DNA of 57,216 nt from Folioceros fuciformis (Eukaryota > Anthocerotophyta > Anthocerotopsida > Anthocerotales): assembly GCA_049999805.1 (NCBI GenBank), contig JBNGIO010006248.1:137304-194519 (forward strand), written 5' to 3'. Positions 45,441 to 55,485 of the stretch are shown piece after piece. Made by a program: the position numbers and the translations under genes. Under the pieces are notes generated by a model that saw only the letters and a program-made list of their open reading frames with translations, had not been told where the DNA came from and searched no databases. Position 1 is the first letter of the stretch. The number at the start of each line of letters is the position of its first letter.

Positions 45441-46051
45441 CTCTTTCCTTTGGTGAATCCGATACGCACAAAACAATCTGCCCTCTTCGATCTAGGTCAA
45501 TCTTCGGGTAATCCATTGATGCCGAATCAATGATGGGGTTTGGTTTGGAGCTCATGCATCTTTTGCCTTTGGAGGAACTAGACAACAATTATATATGGCG
45601 GGAGGGCCTCATTGACTACCAAGGTTGTAGTATGGCACGTTTGAGAACAAGTCGTAACGGCAGCGGAAAATCTCCAAGTATACTTCTCCTCGTAGGTTCA
45701 AACGGAAAGATACGAAGCGTGCATGCTTTTTGCGATGATATGTGGATTCACAATTGCCCTTGGGGAAGTTTATCAGTGAACTAGGTCGGGCAAAGTCCCC
45801 TCCTCAGGCTCATGCGCTCTGAGTGTATAGTGGTCGCCTAAAAGTGCCTACACGCAATACTTATAATCTCCCTTAGCAAGCAATTACTTGTACAATCTGA
45901 AGTTTGTTTTTGCAAAACAAAATTATTATTGAAACTCTATCCATATGCCTATGTTTATAGGAAAGGTAATAGAACAAAAAAATTATAATTATAATTAATA
46001 ATATTAAAATTTGAGTTTGAACATACAATGTTTTTAGAAGGTCTAATCTAG

Positions 46052-46981
46052 TTAACTATTCTCACCTTGAAAAACATTCAACTTTCTCATTTTCCTCTTG
46101 AAAACATTAAAAATGATATCTTTGTCTCTTTTCCTAATGTGCGTATCCTTCTCTCCCTTAAACCAATTGTGTTGTTTTATTCTTGAAATATCAATACGCT
46201 CTTTCGGATCACGAGTTAGCATTCTTAATAGTAAATCAACACATTCATAAGAAAGCTCATTAACACTTAGTAGTGCATACTCATTAGCCAAAAAATCATC
46301 ATCCTTATTAGGTTGGCTAAAGAGCTCTTCTCCCACTACCATTTTGAATAAAGTTACCCCTAGAGACCATATATCACATGGTGGTGCTTTATAAGTCGAA
46401 TTCGAACGAATTTCTGGAGCCATGTACACTCTTGTTCCACAGTAACCATTATATTCTGTATCAGAGTCCCCTCTACAAGCGCATCCAAAATCTGCAATCT
46501 TTAAAACATCAGATTCATTAAGAAGTAAGTTACTTGGTTTAAGATCACGATGGAAAATTCCTTTATTATGGCAATATTCTAAACCATAAACGATTTGCTT
46601 GAAGTAAAATCTCGCCCTATCTTCATCCAAGCCATATCCTTCTTGTATAGCTTCTCGTAAGGTTCCACCTTTCATCATTTCTGTAACTAAAAATACTCGA
46701 TTATTACTTTTATATTTGGTAATAATCTTCAGTATATTTGGGTGGTCCAAATCTTGGAGGCACTTCATTTCAAATAATATTTTTTTATACATATTGTTGG
46801 AACCTGTGTGACGGAACACCTTGATTGCTACTGGGCTTTTGGTCATTATATTTTTTCCAAGAAAAATTCGGCCTCCGGAACCTTGCCCTAACAACTTTTC
46901 TGTGTACATATTATAATTTCCAATTTTTTCAACTTTGTAGCTATGCCCGGCAACACGAGGTTCTCTTTGTGCCTTTTCCAT
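46052..46981 (-). CDS. Serine/threonine protein kinase, CAMK-like catalytic domain only
   Basis: An intronless frame. The ATG at 46981 gives 309 residues and begins MEKAQREPRV just before the kinase domain; the frame is open further up to an ATG at 47125 that would add a hydrophobic stretch, more likely leader or intron. All key motifs are present: glycine loop LLGQGSGGRIFLG, VAIKVF (ATP lysine), FHRDLKPSNLLL (catalytic loop), IADFGCA (Mg2+ binding), YMAPEI, then SLGVTLFKMVVGEELF and DPKERIDISRIKQHNWF. Subfamily motifs (HRDLKPSN, CGT-VYMAPE) fit the CAMK/SnRK or MAP3K-like side. There is no regulatory domain beyond a 35-residue basic tail. Codon use is very AT-rich, like the repeats around it and unlike most genes in the window, which suggests a lineage-specific or retroposed copy. 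It looks intact. Confidence 0.85.
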   Translation of the reverse strand: MEKAQREPRVAGHSYKVEKIGNYNMYTEKLLGQGSGGRIFLGKNIMTKSPVAIKVFRHTGSNNMYKKILFEMKCLQDLDHPNILKIITKYKSNNRVFLVTEMMKGGTLREAIQEGYGLDEDRARFYFKQIVYGLEYCHNKGIFHRDLKPSNLLLNESDVLKIADFGCACRGDSDTEYNGYCGTRVYMAPEIRSNSTYKAPPCDIWSLGVTLFKMVVGEELFSQPNKDDDFLANEYALLSVNELSYECVDLLLRMLTRDPKERIDISRIKQHNWFKGEKDTHIRKRDKDIIFNVFKRKMRKLNVFQGENS

Positions 46982-48376
46982 GTTGAAGTATTTGTCAAAT
47001 GGCACCTTCAAGTTCAAGTAAAGAAATAAAGAAATAATTATTATGAAGGAGAGATGAAGAGAAACCCTACAGATGAACGTATTGAGATCTTTGAACTCCA
47101 CCTCTTGTGCTTGGTTTTGAAGCATCAAAGGACTGACTGCAATCAACACTCTTGCTTGTGCAATTTACTCCAATAGAAAATGAAGAACGTTGTAAAGGGT
47201 AGAGAGAACTCGCCGTCTTCGCATAAGGTAGAAGCTTAGCTCACTTAACTTGACCATCTCCTCCAAGGCTCCCCCAAGTTCTCGTAAGCTGTGCTCTCAA
47301 CTTACTAAATGACCTTTCTTACTAGCCTAAGCCCCATTTATATTGAGGTGTATGTTACACTTTTAATAACTACCTAGAATACAACCTAGCCAATTTTAGA
47401 TAGTTACTTAAAGAAAGAAAGGAGTTGAAAGAAAGGTTTAAAATTGACCTCATATCTTAAAAAGGCCTTTGTGTCTTTTTTAAAATGACTATGTTTTAGG
47501 GTTTAAGAAAGGCTTCAGGTTTGGTCTCTTTTAAAATAACTACGTTTTAGGGTTTAAGAAGGGCTTCAAGCTTGGCCCCTTTAGTGCAGGTGAACTTAAG
47601 GGTTTAGGACTTAGGGTTTAGGGTTTAATGCTTAAGGTTTAGGTTTATTTCCTCATTATAAAAATTACATGAAGCTAGAGCTGGAGCCATGGGGAAGACA
47701 ATAGTGGGTCTCTAATCTACACTGTTTCCTTACGCATGGTGTTATTTAAGTATTTTTGTGTATTTTTCAATTATGCAAGTGTGAATGGATAAGGCTTTCA
47801 ATGAAGTGTTCATGAGTTTTCAAAAAAGGGCTAGACAAGGGTTGTGTCTTGCGAGCCAGTGATCAGCAGCAGGGCTGTGCATCGCGAGCGGAACCCGCTC
47901 TTTTTCCATTTGGTGCGTTGGTGAAGGAAAGGCTGGCCAGCAACCCGGGGCGTGCCCCTTGATGAAAAATTGCAGGAGGGCGCGGCACCAATCGAATTCG
48001 GAGCCGGATGGAGGGCCGAGCTCGCCGGCTGTAGATGGGGTACTAGCCGGGCCGGGGGCCGAACTCGGGCTCGAATCGGAGCGCGATGAGGAAGCCGGAG
48101 GCCGAGACAGGCTGGCGTAATCGGAGGGTGTTCACGGGTGCGCTGGAACTCGGGGCAGCTGGTTGGCTGCTGGGCGTCGGATCATCGGGGTCCCAGTGTG
48201 ATCGAGGAGGCTCAACGATCTGCTGGTAAACGAGCGCTGCGATCTGCAGGAGGGGCACGCCTAGATCAGAGTCGGGAGGCAGCAGGATTGCTGGGATTGC
48301 TGGGATTCCTGGTCGAGATTCCCTGACTGTGGAGGTCGAAGTGAGGACGCGGGGCCTGGGTCGGAGCCTCGGCTCC

Positions 48377-48476
48377 NNNNNNNNNNNNNNNNNNNNNNNN
48401 NNNNNNNNNNNNNNNNNNNNNNNNNNNNNNNNNNNNNNNNNNNNNNNNNNNNNNNNNNNNNNNNNNNNNNNNNNNN
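48377..48476. other. Assembly gap, 100 N
   Basis: Flanked on the left by CTCGGCTCC and on the right by TCGGCTCCGAGG, so the gap probably hides a short GC-rich tandem repeat. Confidence 0.9.
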
Positions 48477-48680
48477 TCGGCTCCGAGGATTCAAGCTGGA
48501 GGAGGGGCGCGCCCTCGGCCCGCTGCCAACCGGGCCAGCAAGGGGAGGAATCGGGCAAGGGGACGGGGTGCCGGTGGTCACTGGGCAGAAAATCGGGGAG
48601 ACGTGAGCAGCTTGGAGCGCGGTGAGGGGATGGGAGTTCATTAATACTAATGGTACGATGGAGGCTAGAAAAGTTTAAAT

Positions 48681-48737
48681 TAGTGTCTTGCTCTCTTGTC
48701 TATCCTTACTTGGTTAACCAAATAGACTAGGAGAGCA
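48681..48737. repeat. Hairpin-forming inverted repeat
   Basis: GTCTTGCTCTCTTGTCTAT on the left pairs with ATAGACTAGGAGAGCAAGAC on the right with one or two mismatches; the loop holds a second perfect palindrome TTGGTTAACCAA. Confidence 0.8.
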
Positions 48738-49066
48738 AGACATGAACCACCACTTGTCCTTTATGTTGAGGATAAGTGCTGGTGTCGGCCATGTGTTTGC
48801 ATAGTGTATGATTGAGACCATGAGGTCCAGTGGCCAAGGTAAGGGGCTCGGACCTTTGGAATGTTGTAACCTCCAAGCATGAGTTATGGTTAAAGCTTCA
48901 GAGGCTTTATTGTGTGGAGCTTTACGTCTAGGGAAACAGCTCCCTTTTCAGATACAGGAAAGAAATGTGGAACCAGGGAACAACAATCCTAGCCTAGTGA
49001 TCTCTTGAATGTCCTAATCCGATAAAAAGATACGTGCTAGATTACAGAAAAAAGAGTCTGCCCTGT

Positions 49067-50109
49067 TCATAGCAGGAAATGAGAGTCGCAGTGCGTACCG
49101 GCACCTCCCGATCCAATTCGGAATTGCGTGAACGGCCTGAGAAGTTCCCGGACTCCAATGCGGTTCGACATGCCACACTTTCCTGACTCGATGTGTTCAA
49201 CGAGGCTAGATAACCCTGCAGCGCAATAGCAGGATGGTCACGGAACTGTTTTTTGTTATCAAGCAGCAACCAGAGGGAAAGGTTGAAAGCTTACAGGAGG
49301 CAGTGAAAAAGCATTCGCGGCAACGGAAGTCCTTTGGGTCATGATGGCCAGAGTTGAGATGTTGATTTAAGCTGTTCAAGGATCCGAACTGTCTGTCGCA
49401 AAAATAACACTCGTAAAAATCTCCGTTCCATGCTGCGTTGGTTGCCTGATACGTGGTTGATATTATTAAGCTGTGCATCACCACGTCCTTCAACCCATTA
49501 GATCTGAACAGCAAGGCTATCGAGGATTCATCCAGAACCGTTTGAACGAACTCACCTGCTCTCTCCATGATAGGTGAGGCGAGGAACAGTGACGGCATTC
49601 CTATTCCCCGTCCTTATTTCCCACCTGCGTATCGCCTCGACATACTCAGCGTGAGAGAACTTGCCGAAGCATGAAGATCTCTCAATCTGCAAACCGAAGA
49701 GAAACCAAACAAAATCAGTCGCTACACTTGCCTCCATGTTCATGTCAAGCAGCTCTTGATGCAATGCAATGATGAGGAACTTGAAGAAGGGGGAAACGAC
49801 TGGGTCAAGAAATTCTACATGCTTCACGGCGGCGGATGTCGTGGAAAACTTGGCAGGGCACTTAGGACAGCGGATATTCTTTGGCTCATGCACCACCTGA
49901 TGACCTCTCAAGGACGAAGGAGTTTTGAAATCTCGGTCGCAAATTTCACAAAAGTTGTGCTGCAGGCTTTGAACCATGTGGGACCTCAAAGTGCGCTCCG
50001 AGAAGAACACCTTGTCGCACTTAAAACAGTAGTCATGGACTTCTCTCTGATGGTCAATCATGTCCTCTGCATAGCGGAAACCGACCTGGCACACTTTGCA
50101 GAGAACCAT
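49067..50109 (-). CDS. C2H2 zinc-finger protein
   Basis: Four exons on the minus strand (about 50109-49819, 49686-49556, 49470-49295, 49215-49067) join with matching phases to about 248 residues. At least five C2H2-type fingers: CKVCQVGFRYAEDMIDHQ, CFKCDKVFFSERTLRSHM, CEICDRDFKTPSSLRGHQ, CPKCPAKFSTTSAAVKHIE and, after a linker, YECYFCDRQFGSLNSLNQHL; a last one is completed across an intron (FRCRECFFTASW, LSSLVEHIESGKC). The linker with VTVPRLTYHGESS and AAWNGDFYECYFC is typical of a C2H2 family best known from fungi and also found in plants, of unknown role; nucleic-acid binding is inferred. The ATG at 50109 is chosen as the first in frame. Confidence 0.9.
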
Positions 50110-50344
50110 GTTGCCCGTTGCCGCAATTCCGCTCCTCACCGTTAGTCTACCTGCAAAGGGCGGCCGTCAGATACAAGGGCAGAGGCAATCTAAGCTGCAA
50201 GCAAGACCCAAAGCACTTGTCCACCTATTCAGCTCAATCACAGAAGAGAGTCTCCTGTGATCTATCTACAAGTACGACAGCTTGCTTCCCCGTCTTCACT
50301 ATGCTGGATGCGTCTGATTGCCGCAACAACGGCGGGCACGAATA

Positions 50345-50640
50345 AAAGAAGCGGAGAGGCGAGCATCGGGAAGAGGAGGACAGATAGCCTTAGGCCAGTA
50401 CCCGACCAGTCCCAGCTCCCTGACCCCGCCTAAACCTGATTAGGGCCGCTAACAAGACGTCTTGACACCTTGTCACGTAACTTTAACTCAGAGGTTAAAG
50501 TTATCCTAGTTCCTAGTAGGAACTAGAGAAAGCCAAGGGCTGGTGCGACCGAGCGTAACGTCAGGGCCCACCGCTACATCCCCGACCATATATACATCAT
50601 TATCCCAAGGATACGTAGTGTTCACACAAGTTAGCTATGA
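50345..50640. other. Intergenic stretch with two adjacent palindromes
   Basis: No gene. Two short inverted repeats lie side by side at about 50479-50528: AACTTTAAC-TCAGAG-GTTAAAGTT and TAGTTCCTA-G-TAGGAACTA. Either could be a hairpin terminator-like structure or the core of a small foldback element. Confidence 0.6.
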
Positions 50641-50649
50641 ATCCTCATA

Positions 50650-53600
50650 CTACTGTAGACTGACACTCTCCCGTCTTTCGATGCAGTCGCGAAAATGCCC
50701 ACTGACTGGTCGGCGGCCACTGAAGTTATGCGAGAACCTGTGAGTCATACACGCTTGGTCAGAGTCTGAGGTAGAAGATGAAGAGGCAGAATGAAGAAAC
50801 AAAGAATACCAAGCCAGACCTTTGAGCTCCAGGAACTGTAGGAGCTTTTCTCCCCGCAGAACGTCAACTGCATACGCCTCTCCGTCCTCTGTCCCAATGA
50901 TCGCGCAAGAACCTATTGTGCTTGATGCAGAAGCCCTACGAGCACAAGATTCGGAAGGCTTTCTCCAGAATGAGAACATGAGCTTGTTCTTCAAGAACGA
51001 GAAGATGCTGTGAGGGTGGAAAGCGGCACTGTCAAATACCTGTCATTGAGTGGCCGGCTCAGGAAGACTTCATCTCCTGCGACTGCCGCATAGCAGCAGC
51101 TTAGCCTCCTTGATTCAGTGTTCTGAAATCTTTCGGTATGATCTCCATCATCGAATTTTGCGCTTGTGCAGACAAGAAAACAGAAATCGACGTTCGGGGG
51201 TGGCCAGCAGTTTGCACCGTCTTCATTGGCGGGTGGAGACGGTACGAAGTCAATCAAGTGAGCTGTCAAGAGAATGAAGTCTGGTTGAGGGCTGCCAAAC
51301 AACTTCAGTAGGACCCGTTGTCGATAATCCCTGCAAGGTGCGACCAATGTGTGAGGGCCGAGTCTGACAGTCGGTAGCTGGTCGCTGGCATGACGACATG
51401 CAGGAGGGCGGAACCTACCAGACGGCAAACATCCCCTCAGAAGTACATCCCACAATATAGTGCCGAGACCTAGGCACCATGAGGAGCTCGATGATAGTTG
51501 ATGTGACTAAACCTTTGCTTGGCAGGTTAAATGCCTCCTGGCAAAATCTGCAGGTTTCACAGAAGTGCGCAATTAACAACGGACACGCGTCACAACGAAG
51601 ACGTATACTCCCGACCATTCTTGTCTGGATGAGTATGGTGCATGACACGAAGAGCTACAAGTTACCTGCATCACTTCGAGCCTAAGTTGAAAGGTAAGGA
51701 GATCACCGGTACTCACTTCCAGCTAGTATCCATGACCCAGCAGTTGACGTGGCCAGAAGTTCCAGCAGCAATGACGACCAATGGCTCTGGGGCTATCAAG
51801 CAGCGCATTCCTGTGGAGCACCTCAGCATTGCTTGAAGCCAAACTTCTTTATTGTTGAAGGCCACGATGTGGAGTCCATGGCCGTATGGAGCACAGTGCC
51901 TGTCAGCCAGCCCAGTCAAAATCGAATATGCTTATTCGAAAGGTGTGGTCCGGAACTGAAATTCACACACAAGCCGACCCCAAAAGCCAAACCATGTTTA
52001 ATCGCAAGATTTACCTCGTATTTGGTAACCCGAAGAAGTCGAGCATCATAATCCCCTTGCCATCTGGCGTAAAAAGCAAACCTTGACCCTGAGCAGTAGG
52101 TTGGAAGGGATAAGACCGTAAGACAGAAAATCTCCCGAATCCAGGAAGAACAACTGTTCAATTTCAGTGCAGGTCACTCACCTCCTTTACAAGACTGCTC
52201 TTGATAGCAAGAGTGAACGACGTAACAAGATCAAACTCTATGTCCCCAGATGCCGAATTCTCACTTCTGAAAACGAAAAGTCTGCGGCTTTTTTCTTCAC
52301 CACTAGCGCAACCCACGCAGAGTTGGATGGCATCCTGACCGACACGAAGGGTCAAGAACACCACAGGTGATGGACACACGAAATGCCCAATGCATTGAGG
52401 TGCAGGTGATCGAACCAAATCCTTCGAAGCCGGAAGTTGAGACACACAAACACTTTCCAGATCCTGTGGAACATAAGGATTCTTGTCATGTGGATTCTCG
52501 GATCCCTGTTTCGAGTATCTGTCCTTACCAACGCAACCCGCAACAACTTCTAGCAGCTCCTGTGAGCTGTAGAGATCCTCAGGGTTAAGGTCTGTCGTCC
52601 ACCATTCAACAGGCTGTACTTGAGGATCGTCTCCGGTGTGCATAGTTGTGCTCTGACCTGTTGACCCTTCGGCTTTTCTGCCAATACAGTCGTCCACAGA
52701 GAATTCTCCCATAGCTCGTAAGTTACTGGAGAATTGCAATTTTCCGTTATTGCACAATGCTTGATCTTGCTCTCTGGCAGGTTGTTCGTCAATCTGCTTC
52801 ATTAGACGCGCCTCGATCTCTGACTGCAATGATCCAGTGGTTGAAAATGCAGGATGAACTCCCTTCGCAACAGCAAAAGCTTGTTGGTCACGCTGTTGCC
52901 CTAATTGGACACAGTTCTCTGTCGGCAGCTCCTTCGGATGACAGCGGGGTACTGATGCAGGAGTTCTCATCTTTGCAGAGTCATCTTTATCTACCCGAAC
53001 CACATCTTCGTACAGAGAGCTCCTGTCCATGCAGTTTCTGTTGACTTCAGGCCAGGGCCTGACACTCAGTTGGTGCAGGCTAGCAAGTGCAGAAGGATCA
53101 TCTTGAGGTGGACCATGTTCTGTAGATCCCTCTACCTTGTCGAGTAGTCCTGACGCGGTGCTTCCCTCGTTCATTGCTGGACCCACATCACCTCGCGTGC
53201 TTACTCGATGAAAAGGTGATGCATCGCTGATGGAAGTCGGCTCTGGAACTACTGGTCTATTCCTCCGTTGTGGTAATGTTGGTAGAAAAATTGCCATCAT
53301 GTCATGTGCTGCCTGCTGCCCGTCTGACATCTCATACTGGCTGTGGCCCTCGATCAGTTCTCCCACTAGTTCACCCCCCGCATCTTGTTCAGGATCAGTG
53401 TCCAGGTCAAGGTCAACATCAACATCAGAAGGCAAAGTAGTAGCCACACCAAGGTGGTTCGTTCTGCATGGGGCCACAACAAACTTCGACCGTTTAGCGA
53501 AAACAGGCCTACTCCTACTTCTGATGAAGATATTCCCCTGTGAAGAACCATACTCAAGATCCGAGCCGTCTATACGACAATCTTCTCCCTTCCTCTTCTT

Positions 53601-54590
53601 ATTGCAAAGAATGTTGCTTGATGGTTCCTCCGTTTCAGAGGTGGATGCCAAGCTGAAATGCCTCCCACTCCTCCCCAGAGCAGACAGAACGTTTTCCCTT
53701 ATAAAGCCTGCCTCGTCCTCATCCTTAGGAACTGTTGCCTGCGCAGTGTCACATCCATTGCGAACCAAATTCTCCTTTCCCCGCTTACTGGATGGCAACT
53801 GCAGCTTCCCTGGTCTCTTCTTTTCAGCTGAGCCTGCGCAGACCGAAGCGGCCATCCCGTCTCTCTCCCGTTGCGTGCCATGAGAAGATCCTCTCCTGGA
53901 AGCACCACTATTTGCAGTGACTAGCGAGCTCTCAAGAACACCATGACCGTTGATCGTCTCCATCATACCCTGAGATGGAAAATTGCAACATCCTTTCCCA
54001 TTTTGTACGTGCGGAGTCGTTCGACACACAGCATGTGCAAACCTCTTTGTTGCACTGTGAGAGGAAGCTGCAAGTAGATCCTTAAGTAGCTCATGCACTG
54101 ACCGATGATTGAAACCAAATAGCTGCAGAGCGGAGCACAATTACTTCAAACACTAGGGGACACCTTCCTACGTTGCTGGCCAGAGTGAACAGAAAACGTA
54201 GTCTCACGGTTTATCTCCGGGCCATCTTCAGCAGACACCAGCTCCCTTCGTCCCTGTCTTCCACTCAGCGCGTTTCTCCAGGCTTCTGTTGCTGTCTCTC
54301 TTGACCTTGCAATCCTGCTTTTGGAAGTAACCTAAACAAGAGGAAGAATTTGAGCAGAGTTGCCCTGACCTCTATGCATCAGAATCCTTCTTGCTCACCA
54401 AATAACCTCCAAGAGACGCCCGCTTAGCCCCTCCCTGACCTCCATTGTAAACCAGAATCAATGTCACTGTCGCTTAGCCTTGTAGCCTACTAGAAACTTT
54501 TTCCTGTCCAGCGCAATCAAGCCAGCATTTTTCCAGCGGTCCAGTTCTTCAAAAGTAGAGAGGCACATTGTCACCATCCTACTCCTCTTT
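50650..54590 (-). CDS. Large protein with disordered N-terminus and C-terminal WD40-like propeller
   Basis: A multi-exon gene on the minus strand. Exons that join in frame: about 54331-54164 (56 codons), 54122-52182 (647 codons), 52088-52015, 51899-51717, 51547-51419, 51330 to about 51042, one near 50950-50820, and a last one ending at 50650; the N-terminal exon(s) up to about 54590 are uncertain. About 1,000 residues. Roughly the first 600 are low-complexity and acidic with nuclear-type basic patches (AKRSKFVV, NKKRKGED). The C-terminal 400 look like a beta-propeller: FLTLRVGQDAIQLCVGCASG, GLLFTPDGKGIMMLDFFGLP, LVVIAAGTSGHVNCWVMD, HYIVGCTSEGMFAVW, GSCAIIGTEDGEAYAVDVLR. No named family is certain. 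Such a layout (long tail, degenerate WD40 at the end) occurs in PALB2 and in several scaffold proteins. Confidence 0.75.
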
Positions 54591-54599
54591 ATCTGAGCC

Positions 54600-55485
54600 G
54601 TAGCCCGGCGAGGCCTGTTTGAACAAGCCCGCTCCCGCGCGAGAAGTCCAATCCTGTTACTTGTCGTTCTCAGGACGTTCCGACGTGTGTCTCTAGACCC
54701 GTTCCGTTTCCTGTGATTAGGTTGAATGCCTATTTGAAGATGAAATCAAAAGTACTTTATTAAAGATAGACGATGGAAAAATCCATCAACCACGAACCCG
54801 GAGAGGAACCAGGAAGCTGCCGTATCCCAGCACTGTCTAACATAAAGATGATTATCTTTAAGGAAAAATCATGAAATTCGAATCAGAGGATTGGACATGA
54901 TTGGAACTTCACTTGATTGAGGACGGCACGCAGAGAGACAGATCCATGGCCTCTCCAAGAACGGAAGCAAACAGACTGAACGGAACGGGCCCGTTGGGGC
55001 CAAAGGAGTTGATACCGTTCCGTGCCATTCTCAGGGCGTAGAACCCGTTCTGTTTGCCAGTGGTGCTTACTAGGGACATCTGCAGAAAAACGGTGCCCGA
55101 CTTCCTGCATTCCTAATTAGCCAGATACGTGGGCAGAAATGATGTACTTAAGCAAAAAAATTCACCAAGAGAGTTGCAATGGATGGAAACAGATCCAGAC
55201 TCAATCCGCATCTGCATCGGAGCCTGAGGAAGGTACATAACCAGCCTACATACATGCATATCTAGTTACGCTTTCAGCTAGGTGTATAGTCTCTTCTGGA
55301 ATGTGGGCCGAAAATCTGGTGCTCAGATACAAGCAAGCTACGACATTGCAGGGGGAGACTGGAGTTAGGAGAAAAATGGAGATGTGGCTACAAGCAGTGT
55401 GATCCACAAGGACATTGTAGGAGCCAACCTTGTTTTGCTTCAGGCAAATCTCCTACTCAGACCGATAAGACAGGCTACTCACAGT
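54600..55485. other. Intergenic stretch
   Basis: Between the WD40-like gene start and the PMT gene end. No gene seen; two related phrases with GTTCTCAGGACGTTCC (about 54668) and ATTCTCAGGGCGTAGAACCC (about 55030) look like a diverged repeat. Confidence 0.4.

Larger units (their letters stand above)
47150..49060. other. Repeat and GC-rich stretch between kinase and zinc-finger genes
   Basis: 47460-47650 is AT-rich with telomere-like TTTAGGGTTTAGGGTTT phrases and a duplicated TTTTAGGGTTTAAGAA-GGCTTCA block (about 47495 and 47550). 47880-48640 is strongly GC-rich, with ORFs in all frames that run into a 100-N gap; none has a domain. A hairpin lies at 48681-48737. No gene supported. Confidence 0.5.

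Noticed and set aside
46982-47149. N-terminal hydrophobic extension of the kinase as a signal anchor
   Set aside because: The stretch lies between an out-of-context ATG and the conserved start; it contains intron-like T-rich sequence, and the internal ATG at 46981 directly precedes the kinase domain.
48043-48641. Overlapping ORFs on both strands through the GC-rich stretch
   Set aside because: They exist because GC-rich DNA has few stops and because they run through 100 N; no domain or start context.
49756-50145. A 129-codon plus-strand ORF
   Set aside because: It is the antisense shadow of the zinc-finger exons, whose fingers and splice phases are unmistakable on the minus strand.
53230-53883. 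A 217-codon plus-strand ORF rich in Ser/Cys/Pro
   Set aside because: Antisense to the 647-codon exon of the WD40-like gene, which joins flanking exons in phase.
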